Part shown: one piece after another, positions 19,901-28,960 of the stretch
How positions within the stretch are numbered: the first letter of the stretch is position 1
How the letters are laid out: the number at the start of each line of letters is the position of its first letter
Source: Salinibacterium sp.
GTDB taxonomy: Bacteria; Actinomycetota; Actinomycetes; Actinomycetales; Microbacteriaceae
NCBI GenBank assembly: GCA_025351795.1
Contig: JANXVG010000036.1
Location: 1-64,000, forward strand
Direction: 5' to 3'
DNA length: 64,000 bases
Made by a program: the position numbers and the translations under genes
Notes under the pieces: generated by a model
The model's database searches: none
What the model was told of the DNA's origin: nothing
Seen by the model: the letters and a program-made list of their open reading frames with translations, nothing else

Positions 19901-20352
19901 TAGATCTCGAGCGCTCCGATGTTTTCGCCGTATTGCGTCTGGCCGACGATAGTGAAACCCACCTTCACGAAGAACTCCTCAGGACCTTCCTCGCCGGGCT
20001 CCCAGATCGCGTTGATCCGGTTGTAGCCGCGGCTGCGGGCTTCCTCGGCGAGGGCGAGGACGGCGAACTTGCCCACCCCCCTGCCCTGAGCGGATGCCGC
20101 GACGGTCACCCGCCAGATGCAACTGCGAAACTCCTCTTGGATCGCCTCAGGGTCAAAATTGCCACGGACGAATCCGATCACATCATCACCGTCGAGCACG
20201 ACCCGCGGCCACGACGTGACCGGGTTGATGTACGCATCTGCAATGGCGTAGGACGGCGGAGTGACGAATTGCTCTTGCCCGCGCCGGAGGGTGAGGGTAT
20301 TTGCGGCCACGATGGTCCTCGCGGACAGTTCTTCCAGTCTCAACTCACCCAT
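19900..20352 (-). CDS. GNAT family N-acetyltransferase
   Basis: IWRVTVAASAQGRGVGKFAVLALAEEARSRGYNRINAIWEPGEEGPEEFFVKVGFTIVG. Confidence 0.85.
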   Translation of the reverse strand: MGELRLEELSARTIVAANTLTLRRGQEQFVTPPSYAIADAYINPVTSWPRVVLDGDDVIGFVRGNFDPEAIQEEFRSCIWRVTVAASAQGRGVGKFAVLALAEEARSRGYNRINAIWEPGEEGPEEFFVKVGFTIVGQTQYGENIGALEI

Positions 20353-20390
20353 GCTCACAGGGTAACCTGCGCGCTGAAGCTTGGCGAAGA

Positions 20391-20408
20391 TATCTTGATG
20401 TCGAGATA
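20391..20408. promoter_or_regulatory. 18-bp palindrome TATCTTGATGTCGAGATA upstream of icd
   Basis: Near-perfect dyad ~50 bp upstream of the icd start; resembles tandem sites upstream of sucC. Confidence 0.6.
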
Positions 20409-20456
20409 CTTCTGCACTTCTTGTAGTATTGTTTCGGCCCATCGAAAGGAAGAATT

Positions 20457-21671
20457 GTGGCAAAGATCAAGGTAGAGGGAACCGTCGTCGAGCTTGACGG
20501 AGACGAGATGACTCGCATTATCTGGCACAAGATCAGAGATACCTTGATCCACCCCTACCTCGACATCACCCTTGACTATTACGACCTGGGCATGGAGAAC
20601 CGCGACGCTACGGATGACCAGGTCACGATCGATGCGGCCCACGCGATCCAGCAGCACGGCGTGGGCGTCAAGTGCGCCACCATCACTCCAGACGAGGCCC
20701 GCGTCGAGGAGTTCGGGCTCAAGAAGATGTGGAAGAGCCCGAACGGCACGATCCGCAATATCCTCGGCGGCGTCATCTTCCGTGAGCCGATCATCATCTC
20801 CAACATCCCGCGACTGGTTCCCGGCTGGAACAAGCCGATCATTATCGGTCGCCACGCGTTCGGCGACCAGTATCGCGCGACTGACTTCCGCTTCGAGGGC
20901 AAGGGCACGCTCACCATCAGTTTCCAGCCGGACGACGGTGGCGAAGCCCAGTCGTTCGAGGTCTTCAAGGCTCCAGGCTCTGGCGTTGCGATGGCGATGT
21001 ACAACCTCGATGACTCGATTCGCGACTTCGCGCGCGCTTCGCTCAACTACGGACTCACGCGGCACTACCCGGTGTACCTCTCGACCAAGAACACGATCCT
21101 CAAGGCGTACGACGGTCGATTCAAGGACATCTTTGAAGAGATCTTCCAGACCGAGTTCAAGACCCAGTTCGACGCCGCGGGCCTCACCTACGAGCACCGG
21201 CTAATCGACGACATGGTGGCATCCGCGATGAAGTGGGAGGGCGGCTACGTCTGGGCGACCAAGAATTACGACGGTGATGTGCAGTCGGACACGGTCGCGC
21301 AGGGTTTCGGTTCGCTCGGACTGATGACCTCAGTGTTGGCTACGCCCGACGGCAAGATCGTCGAGGCCGAGGCGGCCCATGGAACTGTCACGCGCCACTA
21401 CCGCATGCACCAACAGGGCAAGCCCACATCGACCAACCCGATCGCCTCGATCTACGCCTGGACGCGCGGACTCGCGCATCGCGGCACGCTCGATGGTAAT
21501 CAGGCTCTCATCGACTTCAGCCTGACCCTTGAAGACGTCGTGATTACCTCGGTCGAGGCCGGCGCGATGACGAAGGACCTCGCTGCCCTCGTCGGGCCTG
21601 ACCAAGCGTGGCAGACCACGGAAGAGTTTCTGGACACCCTCGACAAGAATCTCGCGGCTCGGCTGGCCTAA
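20457..21671 (+). CDS. icd: NADP-dependent isocitrate dehydrogenase
   Basis: [41 protein letters not shown]... dimeric IDH family. Confidence 0.97.
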   Translation: MAKIKVEGTVVELDGDEMTRIIWHKIRDTLIHPYLDITLDYYDLGMENRDATDDQVTIDAAHAIQQHGVGVKCATITPDEARVEEFGLKKMWKSPNGTIRNILGGVIFREPIIISNIPRLVPGWNKPIIIGRHAFGDQYRATDFRFEGKGTLTISFQPDDGGEAQSFEVFKAPGSGVAMAMYNLDDSIRDFARASLNYGLTRHYPVYLSTKNTILKAYDGRFKDIFEEIFQTEFKTQFDAAGLTYEHRLIDDMVASAMKWEGGYVWATKNYDGDVQSDTVAQGFGSLGLMTSVLATPDGKIVEAEAAHGTVTRHYRMHQQGKPTSTNPIASIYAWTRGLAHRGTLDGNQALIDFSLTLEDVVITSVEAGAMTKDLAALVGPDQAWQTTEEFLDTLDKNLAARLA

Positions 21672-21774
21672 CCAATTCCGTGAGCGGCCCACGTCGATTG
21701 TGATTCACGCGAGCGGACCGGTGGAGGTGGCGTGGCCCACCCAGCGCTGTCCGGCGGCACTCAGGCTTCATGGA

Positions 21775-22134
21775 TCAATACCCCGAGAACGAGTCGGTGT
21801 GCACGTGCTTCGCGCCGTGGGAGCGTAGCTCGGCGCGGAGGTCGGTGACGAGTGCTGGGGGGCCGGACACGAACGCGTGGCGCTGGGCTATATCCGGCAC
21901 GTGGGCAGCGAGTCGTTCGCCTGTGACTCGGCCCGCGCCGCCGTACTCCCAGCTCGTCGGCAGGGCTCGGGGCTTCTCGGGCAGGTCTGCGTATGGCATT
22001 CCGTGCAGCGCCGCTGATCGTGTAGATGACCATCTCAGCGCCGTTCTCGCCGACTGCGTGCGAGTGGGCGAGCGGCCTCGCGAACCGTGTGCTGCTGATG
22101 CCGCCGCCGACGGGCAACAGGGGCTCAGCGGCAT
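21775..22134 (-). pseudogene. Frameshifted C-terminal remnant of a ferredoxin-reductase-type FAD/NAD(P) oxidoreductase
   Basis: One frame has PVGGGISSTRFARPLAHSHAVGENGAEMVIYTISGA; the other has DLPEKPRALPTSWEYGGAGRVTGERLAAHVPDIAQRHAFVSGPPALVTDLRAELRSHGAKHVHTDSFSGY*. Confidence 0.6.
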
Positions 22135-22406
22135 CCTGGGCCTGCGGTGATTGTGAGTGGGTACGCGGTGGTAGTCATTCGGCTGCTTCTTGTCAGACAG
22201 CGGCCGCGACGGTGATCATCTTGGGCGGTGTTCTGCGCGTGCTTGGACCTGCAGGAAAATCGGTACGAATCGAATCGGTGTGGCTTCCTTAGCCCGTGGT
22301 GGATACGGGCAGCATTACTTAGTGCACTGTATCGAGTGCAGAGGTGATTCACGATGGTCGCGTCAGGCACGAGTAAGTAAAGCCTTCGCTGAGGGGTTGC
22401 GGAAAG

Positions 22407-22431
22407 TTTGTTCGTAAGCTTTACTAACAAA
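22407..22431. promoter_or_regulatory. Candidate ROK regulator operator
   Basis: TTTGTTCGTAAGCTTTACTAACAAA, near-perfect 25-bp palindrome ending 1 nt before the ATG at 22433. Confidence 0.6.
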
Positions 22432-22432
22432 C

Positions 22433-23572
22433 ATGACAACGGGGTTTGCGGCAGGACGGGCATTGCGCCTGACCACAAAAGTTCTTCCGGAGCAGGCCCG
22501 GGGGCACAACCGGTCACTCGTGCTTCAGACGTTGTATCGCGCGGGCCAGCAGAGTCGGGCAGACATTGCACGCGAGACCGGGCTCACGCGCGTCACGATC
22601 TCCGACCTGGTCGCTGAGCTGATTGTTGATGGTCTCGTCGTTGAGACTGGTCAACGCGAAGATGCGAGGCCGGGAAAGCCAGCGACTCTTCTCGATCTCA
22701 ATCGCTCGGCATTCCAGATCGTTGGCATCGATCTCAGCCAGTACGGTGTTTTTCGCGGCGCGGTGCTCGATCTCGACGGCCAGATCCTGCACCGCAGCGA
22801 GGTCGCAGTAGCCGGCAGCACCGGGGCGGATGCCACGGCCAAAGTGCTTGCCATCATCGCGTCACTGGTGGCCGAGGCCACCCTGCCGATCCTCGGCATC
22901 GGCGTCGGATCTCCCGGGGTGGTCGACCTCGCCGGAGTAGTGCTCAGCGCCCCGAACCTGGGCTGGAGTGGCGAGCCGCTGCAAGCGCTCGCGGGTGAGC
23001 GATTTGGTGTGCCGGTCGTGGTCGCAAACGATGCAAACGCGGCGGCCCTCGCCGAGCACAGCTTTGGCGACGCAGACAGTGACATGATGCTGATCAAGGT
23101 CGGTCACGGCGTCGGTGCTGGCCTGCTCCTCAACGGCAACCCACTCTTCGGCAGTCGCTTTGCCGCAGGAGAAATTGGTCATGTCGTTGTCGGTACCGAT
23201 GGCGGTCTTGACTGCGTCTGTGGCAAGCGCGGCTGTCTGGAGACCTGGCTCGCTACCCCTCGGCTCGAGCGGGCTCTGGCTGGTGCGACCACGCCGCAAC
23301 GAAAGACCGACATTCTTCGGGAAGCTGGTCAACGCCTCGGCATTGCTCTTGCTCCCGTGGTCGGAGCGCTCAATCTCGCAGAGATCGTATTGAGCGGGCC
23401 GACCGAACTACTTGATGGGCCGCTCGCGCACGCGACCATCGAGACACTCCGCGCGAGGACGATGGCCGAATTCCACGGCGATCTCAGCCTGCGGATGACA
23501 ACGCTCGGCGAAGACATAGTCATGCGCGGCGCAGCCGTCATGGTCCTCTCCGCGCAGCTAGGGGTTTCTTAG
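22433..23572 (+). CDS. ROK family transcriptional regulator
   Basis: N-terminal HTH (SLVLQTLYRAGQQSRADIARETGLTRVTISDLVAELI), ROK domain with CVCGKRGCLE. Confidence 0.92.
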   Translation: MTTGFAAGRALRLTTKVLPEQARGHNRSLVLQTLYRAGQQSRADIARETGLTRVTISDLVAELIVDGLVVETGQREDARPGKPATLLDLNRSAFQIVGIDLSQYGVFRGAVLDLDGQILHRSEVAVAGSTGADATAKVLAIIASLVAEATLPILGIGVGSPGVVDLAGVVLSAPNLGWSGEPLQALAGERFGVPVVVANDANAAALAEHSFGDADSDMMLIKVGHGVGAGLLLNGNPLFGSRFAAGEIGHVVVGTDGGLDCVCGKRGCLETWLATPRLERALAGATTPQRKTDILREAGQRLGIALAPVVGALNLAEIVLSGPTELLDGPLAHATIETLRARTMAEFHGDLSLRMTTLGEDIVMRGAAVMVLSAQLGVS

Positions 23573-23636
23573 CAAACCCATGCACCACGGGGTGTCTAGC
23601 CTCCGCTGACACCATCGCCCTAGGAAAGGAAACACA

Positions 23637-24905
23637 ATGAGGAAGCTCAGCATTGCTGCGCTCGGCATCACCGCCGTGCTCGCTCTCGCGGGTTGTGCCA
23701 CAACTAGTGGAGACACGGGCGGGGCAGCCGAAAAAGGCAACATCCGCGTGTGGCTCGTCGGTACAGACACGCCGCAGGCGGCGCGCGACTATCTGAAGAC
23801 CACGTTTGAGAAGCAGAACCCCGGTTCGACCCTTGCCATCGAAGAGCAGGCGTGGGGTGGGCTCGTCGACAAGCTCACGACGAGCCTCTCCGGCAGCGAC
23901 AGCCCAGACGTCGTCGAGGTCGGCAACACCCAGGCAGCCGCTTTCACGTCGGCTGGCGCGTTCCTCGATCTGACGAGCGACTACACGACACTCGGTGGCA
24001 ACGACCTGCTGCCGGGGTTCGTGGAGGCCGGATCGTACAACGGCAAGTTCTACGCTGCCCCGCTATACTCGGGTGCACGACTCGTCTTCTACAAGAAAGA
24101 TGCCCTCGCCGCAGCGGGCCTGTCCGTACCGAAGACACTCGCCGAGTACGTGTCCCACGCCGAAACCTTAGCTACCGCCAACCCGGGAAAGTCCGGCATC
24201 TGGTGGCCAGGACAGGACTGGTACAACGCACTCCCGTACATCTGGGAGAACGGTGGAGACATTGCCTCGTTCACGAATGGCAAGTGGGCTGCCGGGTTCT
24301 CATCCGCTGGGTCGATCACGGGTCTCACCGAGGTTCAGCAGGTGATGACCAAAGCATCGGTTGCCCCGAAAGACGGCAACGAGACGAACCCGCAGGTCGG
24401 GTTCTGCGACGGGAGCACGCTGCAGCTGTCTGCACCGAGCTGGGTCAAATGGTCGATTCTCGCCAAGGCTGACGCGGCGACCCCGGGTTGCCCCACCCAG
24501 GAACCCAACCTCGGCGTCTATGCGCTTCCGGGCAAAACCGGCGGGGCTGCTGCGGTCTTCGCTGGTGGATCGAACATCGCGGTCTCCGCGAAGTCGGCTC
24601 ATTCTGCACTCGCCAAGAAGGCGCTCGCGATTATCTTGAGCGACGGTTTCCAGACGATTTACGGCAAGAACGGTCTCGTGCCGGCCAAGCTGTCACTCGC
24701 GTCGACCCTCGGCACGGATGACGTGGCCAAGGCCATCGCGGACGCAGCCGGACACGCGCGCCTCACTCCGGCATCTCCGAAGTGGGCGAACGTCGAAGCA
24801 TCGGGTGTGCTCACCGACTTCTTCGTGCAGATTGCGCTGGGTGGCGACGTCAAGGCTCTGGCCGCCGCACTCGACACGAAGATCAATGGCATGCTGAACG
24901 GCTAG
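23637..24905 (+). CDS. Sugar ABC transporter substrate-binding lipoprotein
   Basis: Lipobox LALAGC; family 1 extracellular solute-binding features; followed by two permeases. Confidence 0.9.
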   Translation: MRKLSIAALGITAVLALAGCATTSGDTGGAAEKGNIRVWLVGTDTPQAARDYLKTTFEKQNPGSTLAIEEQAWGGLVDKLTTSLSGSDSPDVVEVGNTQAAAFTSAGAFLDLTSDYTTLGGNDLLPGFVEAGSYNGKFYAAPLYSGARLVFYKKDALAAAGLSVPKTLAEYVSHAETLATANPGKSGIWWPGQDWYNALPYIWENGGDIASFTNGKWAAGFSSAGSITGLTEVQQVMTKASVAPKDGNETNPQVGFCDGSTLQLSAPSWVKWSILAKADAATPGCPTQEPNLGVYALPGKTGGAAAVFAGGSNIAVSAKSAHSALAKKALAIILSDGFQTIYGKNGLVPAKLSLASTLGTDDVAKAIADAAGHARLTPASPKWANVEASGVLTDFFVQIALGGDVKALAAALDTKINGMLNG

Positions 24906-24917
24906 CCATCAGGAGAG

Positions 24918-24961
24918 GGATGCTCGGCTCGGCCGCGCAAGGCTGAGCCGAGCATCCTTTT
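24918..24961 (+). terminator. Intrinsic terminator/attenuator between solute-binding protein and permease genes
   Basis: 13-bp perfect stem GGATGCTCGGCTC...GAGCCGAGCATCC followed by TTTT. Confidence 0.75.
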
Positions 24962-25018
24962 CATTGCCCACCGCCCTAGGAAAGAAGCCGGGGCATCGCA
25001 ATCTTAATGGGAGCGATC

Positions 25019-26005
25019 ATGTCCTCGATCGATATTGCCGTTGACGCGGTGCCGAGCGGTACCGCGGGCGAGCGGCTTGGTGCGCCGTCCCACCGTGCGC
25101 CGTCGCCGAAGAGACGCAAGTCCGGCGGTTTTACGCCGTACCTGCTGCTTGTTCCCGGCAGCGTGGTCCTCGCCGCGGTGGTTGGTTGGCCGCTCATCCA
25201 GCTCGTGATAATTTCGTTCCAGCAGTATGGTCGTGCTCAGGTTTTCGGCGCGCCGGCCCCATTCATCGGGTTTGACAACTACCTGAAAGTGCTTTCAGAC
25301 CAGCAGTTCTGGAATGTGCTGTTGCGGAGTTTCTCGTTCTGTGTGGTGAACGTCGTCGTGACGATGGCGCTAGGAACCCTGATCGCACTGCTGATGACGG
25401 CGCTTCATAAGTTCTTCAGGACGTTGCTGTCGATCGGTCTCCTGCTTGCTTGGGCGATGCCCGCCCTCACCGCGACGATCGTGTGGGGCTGGATGTTCGA
25501 CACCGGATACGGCGTGATCAACTTCGTGCTCACGAACTGGTTTGGCCTCGGCTACCACAACCATTCCTGGCTCATTAACCCGCTCAGTTTCTTCCTCGTC
25601 GCGACCATCATCGTGGTCTGGGGCGCCATCCCATTCGTCGCGTTTACGATCTACGCCGGACTCACTCAGGTGCCGGGCGAGGTGCTCGAAGCTGCACAGC
25701 TTGACGGAGCTGGCACAGTTCAACGTTTTCGACTCGTGGTTTTCCCCTACCTGCGTTCGATCTTCGTGGTCGTGATCATCCTGCAGGTGATCTGGGATCT
25801 GCGCGTCTTCACGCAGATATTCGCTTTGCAGGGCATCGGCGGCATCCGCGAACAAACGTCCACGCTGGGCGTATACATCTACCAGACCTCTCTCGCCGGG
25901 GGCGAGTACGGTATAGGGGGCGCCATTGCGGTCATCACTGTGATCATCATGATGGCGATCTCGCTGTACTACGTGCGTCAGAGCATCCGTGAGGAAGAGC
26001 TGTGA
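25019..26005 (+). CDS. Carbohydrate ABC transporter permease (MalF-like)
   Basis: Multi-TM; EAAxxxGA motif (EVLEAAQLDGAGTVQRFRLVVFPYL). Confidence 0.9.
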   Translation: MSSIDIAVDAVPSGTAGERLGAPSHRAPSPKRRKSGGFTPYLLLVPGSVVLAAVVGWPLIQLVIISFQQYGRAQVFGAPAPFIGFDNYLKVLSDQQFWNVLLRSFSFCVVNVVVTMALGTLIALLMTALHKFFRTLLSIGLLLAWAMPALTATIVWGWMFDTGYGVINFVLTNWFGLGYHNHSWLINPLSFFLVATIIVVWGAIPFVAFTIYAGLTQVPGEVLEAAQLDGAGTVQRFRLVVFPYLRSIFVVVIILQVIWDLRVFTQIFALQGIGGIREQTSTLGVYIYQTSLAGGEYGIGGAIAVITVIIMMAISLYYVRQSIREEEL

Positions 26006-26862
26006 GCGCGCGCGCTGGAAGCACAAGAAAGCGCGTGATCTCTGTGGTGCTGAGCGTGACGGCGGTGATCGTCTTCAGCGCGGCAGTGTTCCCCGTGTAT
26101 TGGATGATTCAAACCTCGTTCCAGCCGAATAACGAGATTCAGGGTTCCATCGTTAATTTCTGGCCAGAGAATTTCACTCTCAAGAACTACCAGACGGTGC
26201 TCTTCGACTCGGCACGGTCGCAGTTTATTCCGGCCCTGCGCAACTCGCTTGCTGTGACGATCATCACCGTCGTGGTTTCCCTCATCTTCGCGTTTCTGGC
26301 ATCCCTCGCGGTGACGCGGTTTCGGTTCGCGACTCGCAAGGCTTTCATTCTCACGATCCTCATCGTGCAGATGATTCCTGGAGAAGCGATGATCGTGTCG
26401 ACCTACCGCGTGCTCGACTCCTGGAACCTGCTCAACACGATCGGGGGCCTCTCGCTCGTCTACATTGCGACGGTGCTGCCGTTCACGATCTGGACGCTCC
26501 GCGGATTCGTGAATGGTGTGCCGATCGACCTCGAAGAAGCCGGGATGATCGATGGGCTTTCAAGGCTTGGCGCGTTCTGGCGCATCACTTTTCCCTTGCT
26601 CGCCCCCGGCCTCGTGGCTACCGGAGTGTTCGGGTTCATTCAGGCCTGGAACGAGTTTCTGCTCGCTCTGGTCGTCAACTCGCGCCCGGCAATGATGACC
26701 CTGCCCGTGTGGCTGCGTACCTTCCAGGTGCAGAGTGGCACCACCAACTGGGCGGCGATCATGGCGGGTTCGACCCTCATGGCCATCCCGGTGATCGTCT
26801 TCTTCCTGATCGTCCAGGGGCGCATGACTTCCGGGCTCGTCGCGGGGGCGGTGAAGGGATGA
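26002..26862 (+). CDS. Carbohydrate ABC transporter permease (MalG-like)
   Basis: Multi-TM; EEAGMIDGLSRLGAFWRITFPLLAPGL motif; ATGA overlaps on both sides. Confidence 0.92.
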   Translation: MSARAGSTRKRVISVVLSVTAVIVFSAAVFPVYWMIQTSFQPNNEIQGSIVNFWPENFTLKNYQTVLFDSARSQFIPALRNSLAVTIITVVVSLIFAFLASLAVTRFRFATRKAFILTILIVQMIPGEAMIVSTYRVLDSWNLLNTIGGLSLVYIATVLPFTIWTLRGFVNGVPIDLEEAGMIDGLSRLGAFWRITFPLLAPGLVATGVFGFIQAWNEFLLALVVNSRPAMMTLPVWLRTFQVQSGTTNWAAIMAGSTLMAIPVIVFFLIVQGRMTSGLVAGAVKG

Positions 26863-27821
26863 CCACCTCACCTGCTCGTCTCGGTGCCCCGCTCGTCGGC
26901 ACTCCGTTCATTCACACTCTGCGAATTGGCGTTGACATTGGGGGTACCAAAACAGATGCAGTGGCGATCGCCCCAGACGGCCGCATCGTGCACCAGCTTC
27001 GCGTGCCCACCGGGTTTGGGTCGTCGGCTGTCGTCACGACAACCATCGCCGCCGTCGCGCAACTTGGTCGCCTCGCCGGTTGTAATACAGCCGACTTTCG
27101 GTCGATTGGTGTGGGGATTCCCGGCGCGGTCGATAATGGAAGCGGTCGCGTCTCGCACGCCGTGAACCTGGGTTTTGACGGGCTTGATCTCGGGGTCGAG
27201 CTATCGGCTCGGCTTGGCCGAGACGTGCGCATCGAGAACGACGTGAACGCGGCAGCGCTCGGTGCGTTCCACCTGCTCGAAAAAAATGACAGCCAGTCGA
27301 TGGCGTACCTCAATCTCGGTACTGGCCTCGCGGCTGGCCTCGTGCTCGGGGGGAAGCTGTGGCGAGGATCGCGTGGTGCGGCTGGCGAGATCGGGCACAT
27401 TCCGGTCGATCCGAGCGGTCCACTGTGTCTCTGCGGTCAGCGCGGCTGCCTCGAGACCATGGCGTCGGGCTCTGCGGTCGCACGCCAGTGGCCGAGCACC
27501 GACCCCAAGCCGGTACGCGCACTGTTCCTCGCGGCAGAGTCCGGGGACCCGCTCGCGATCGAGGTGAAGAATCGACTCGTGGAAAATATCGCAGCAGCAA
27601 TTCGCATTCTGGTGCTCACGGTCGACGTTGACAGCGTGGTGATCGGCGGTGGGATCAGTTCGCTTGGTGCCGCGCTTCTTGCGGAGGTGCGCCGTGTTTT
27701 GGGAACGTGGGCAACGGTCTCGCCCTTTCTCGCGTCGCTCGACTTGGCGGCTAGAGTTGAGGTCGTGCCCGCAGACTTCCCCGCCGCCGCGGTAGGCGCA
27801 GCCCTGGTTGGAGTGGCCTGA
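26859..27821 (+). CDS. ROK family kinase (likely N-acetylglucosamine kinase)
   Basis: RIGVDIGGTKTDAVAI...GEIGHIPVDPSGPLCLCGQRGCLETMASG; no HTH; upstream of nagB. Start set at the ATGA overlap with the permease gene. Confidence 0.88.
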   Translation: MTTSPARLGAPLVGTPFIHTLRIGVDIGGTKTDAVAIAPDGRIVHQLRVPTGFGSSAVVTTTIAAVAQLGRLAGCNTADFRSIGVGIPGAVDNGSGRVSHAVNLGFDGLDLGVELSARLGRDVRIENDVNAAALGAFHLLEKNDSQSMAYLNLGTGLAAGLVLGGKLWRGSRGAAGEIGHIPVDPSGPLCLCGQRGCLETMASGSAVARQWPSTDPKPVRALFLAAESGDPLAIEVKNRLVENIAAAIRILVLTVDVDSVVIGGGISSLGAALLAEVRRVLGTWATVSPFLASLDLAARVEVVPADFPAAAVGAALVGVA

Positions 27822-28591
27822 TGGCCGAGGTAGTCATTGTGGGCTCGACGGATGACGCTGGCGAACTGGCGGCTGACGCGATCCAATCGCTGGTCGCGGC
27901 GAAAGCCGACGCCGTGCTCGGCCTCGCGACCGGGTCAACTCCGCTCACCACCTGGCGTGCCCTCGCGGCGCGTCATCTCGACCTCTCTCGGGTGCGCGGG
28001 TTCGCGCTTGACGAGTATGTGGGGTTGCCAGCCGCGCATCCGGAAAGCTATCGTTCCGTGATCGCGCGCGAGGTCGTCGAGCCGCTCGGGCTCACCCCCG
28101 CGCTCGTGCGCGTGCCAGCCGATCGTGGCCCAATCGAGACCGCGGGGGCAGACTACGAGCGCGCGATTCTCGCGGCGGGAGGCATCGACCTGCAGATTCT
28201 GGGTATCGGTCGCACCGGTCACATCGGGTTCAACGAGCCCGGGTCGTCGTTCGCATCGCTGACGCGCGTTAAGACACTCACCCAACAGACACGCATCGAC
28301 AATGCGCGCTTCTTCGACTCGGTTGAGGATGTGCCGATGCACTGCATCACCCAGGGGCTCGGCACGATCATGCGTGCGCGTCACCTCGTGCTTCTCGCGT
28401 TCGGCGAGGAGAAAGCGGATGCCGTTGCCGGCGCCGTCGAGGGCCCGGTAACCTCGAGCGTGCCCGGCTCGGCCATCCAGCTCCACCAGAAGGTGACAGT
28501 GATCGTCGATGAGGCCGCGGCCGCGATGCTGCGATTTGCCGACTATTACCGCTACGCGTGGAACAACCGGCTCGCATGGGAGAAGCTCTAG
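27821..28591 (+). CDS. nagB: Glucosamine-6-phosphate deaminase
   Basis: LGLATGSTPLTTW...FALDEYVGLPAAHPESYR...LGIGRTGHIGFNEPGSSF. Confidence 0.95.
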   Translation: MAEVVIVGSTDDAGELAADAIQSLVAAKADAVLGLATGSTPLTTWRALAARHLDLSRVRGFALDEYVGLPAAHPESYRSVIAREVVEPLGLTPALVRVPADRGPIETAGADYERAILAAGGIDLQILGIGRTGHIGFNEPGSSFASLTRVKTLTQQTRIDNARFFDSVEDVPMHCITQGLGTIMRARHLVLLAFGEEKADAVAGAVEGPVTSSVPGSAIQLHQKVTVIVDEAAAAMLRFADYYRYAWNNRLAWEKL

Positions 28592-28657
28592 CTGCTTCGG
28601 CTGGGTGCCGCCGGGCTTGCGTCCGCCCGTCGCGCGTCCGCTACCTCCGGGCGACGC

Positions 28658-28730
28658 CTGCTGGCCGCAGCCCTGCTGGCCGCAGCCCTGCCGGCCGCAG
28701 CCCTGCTGGCGGCAGCCCTGCCGGGCGGCC
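28658..28730. repeat. 15-bp tandem repeat, ~4.9 copies
   Basis: CTGCTGGCCGCAGCC x2, CTGCCGGCCGCAGCC, CTGCTGGCGGCAGCC, then partial CTGCCGGGCGGCC. Confidence 0.9.
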
Positions 28731-28772
28731 GTCCCGCCCTGTCCGACTCGCGTCGGTATTCAGTTTGCGCCT

Positions 28773-28828
28773 GAGAGTGCAATTCCGCATAGTCGGGCGC
28801 AGTTTGCACTATGCATAAGTGCACTCTC
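28773..28828. repeat. Intergenic inverted repeat between convergent nagB and nagA
   Basis: GAGAGTGCAATTCCGCATAGT / ACTATGCATAAGTGCACTCTC, 21-nt arms with few mismatches, 14-nt loop. Confidence 0.75.
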
Positions 28829-28960
28829 GCGGGCTGCAAGGCCGCGGGCTCCCAGGGGGGCTGCCTGCCGGGGCGGTCAACAGCCCGCGCGGCGAGAACG
28901 AACCGGCAGGCCCCACGTGCGGCGAGAGCGAACAGCCCGCGCGGCGCAAGGGAACAGCGG

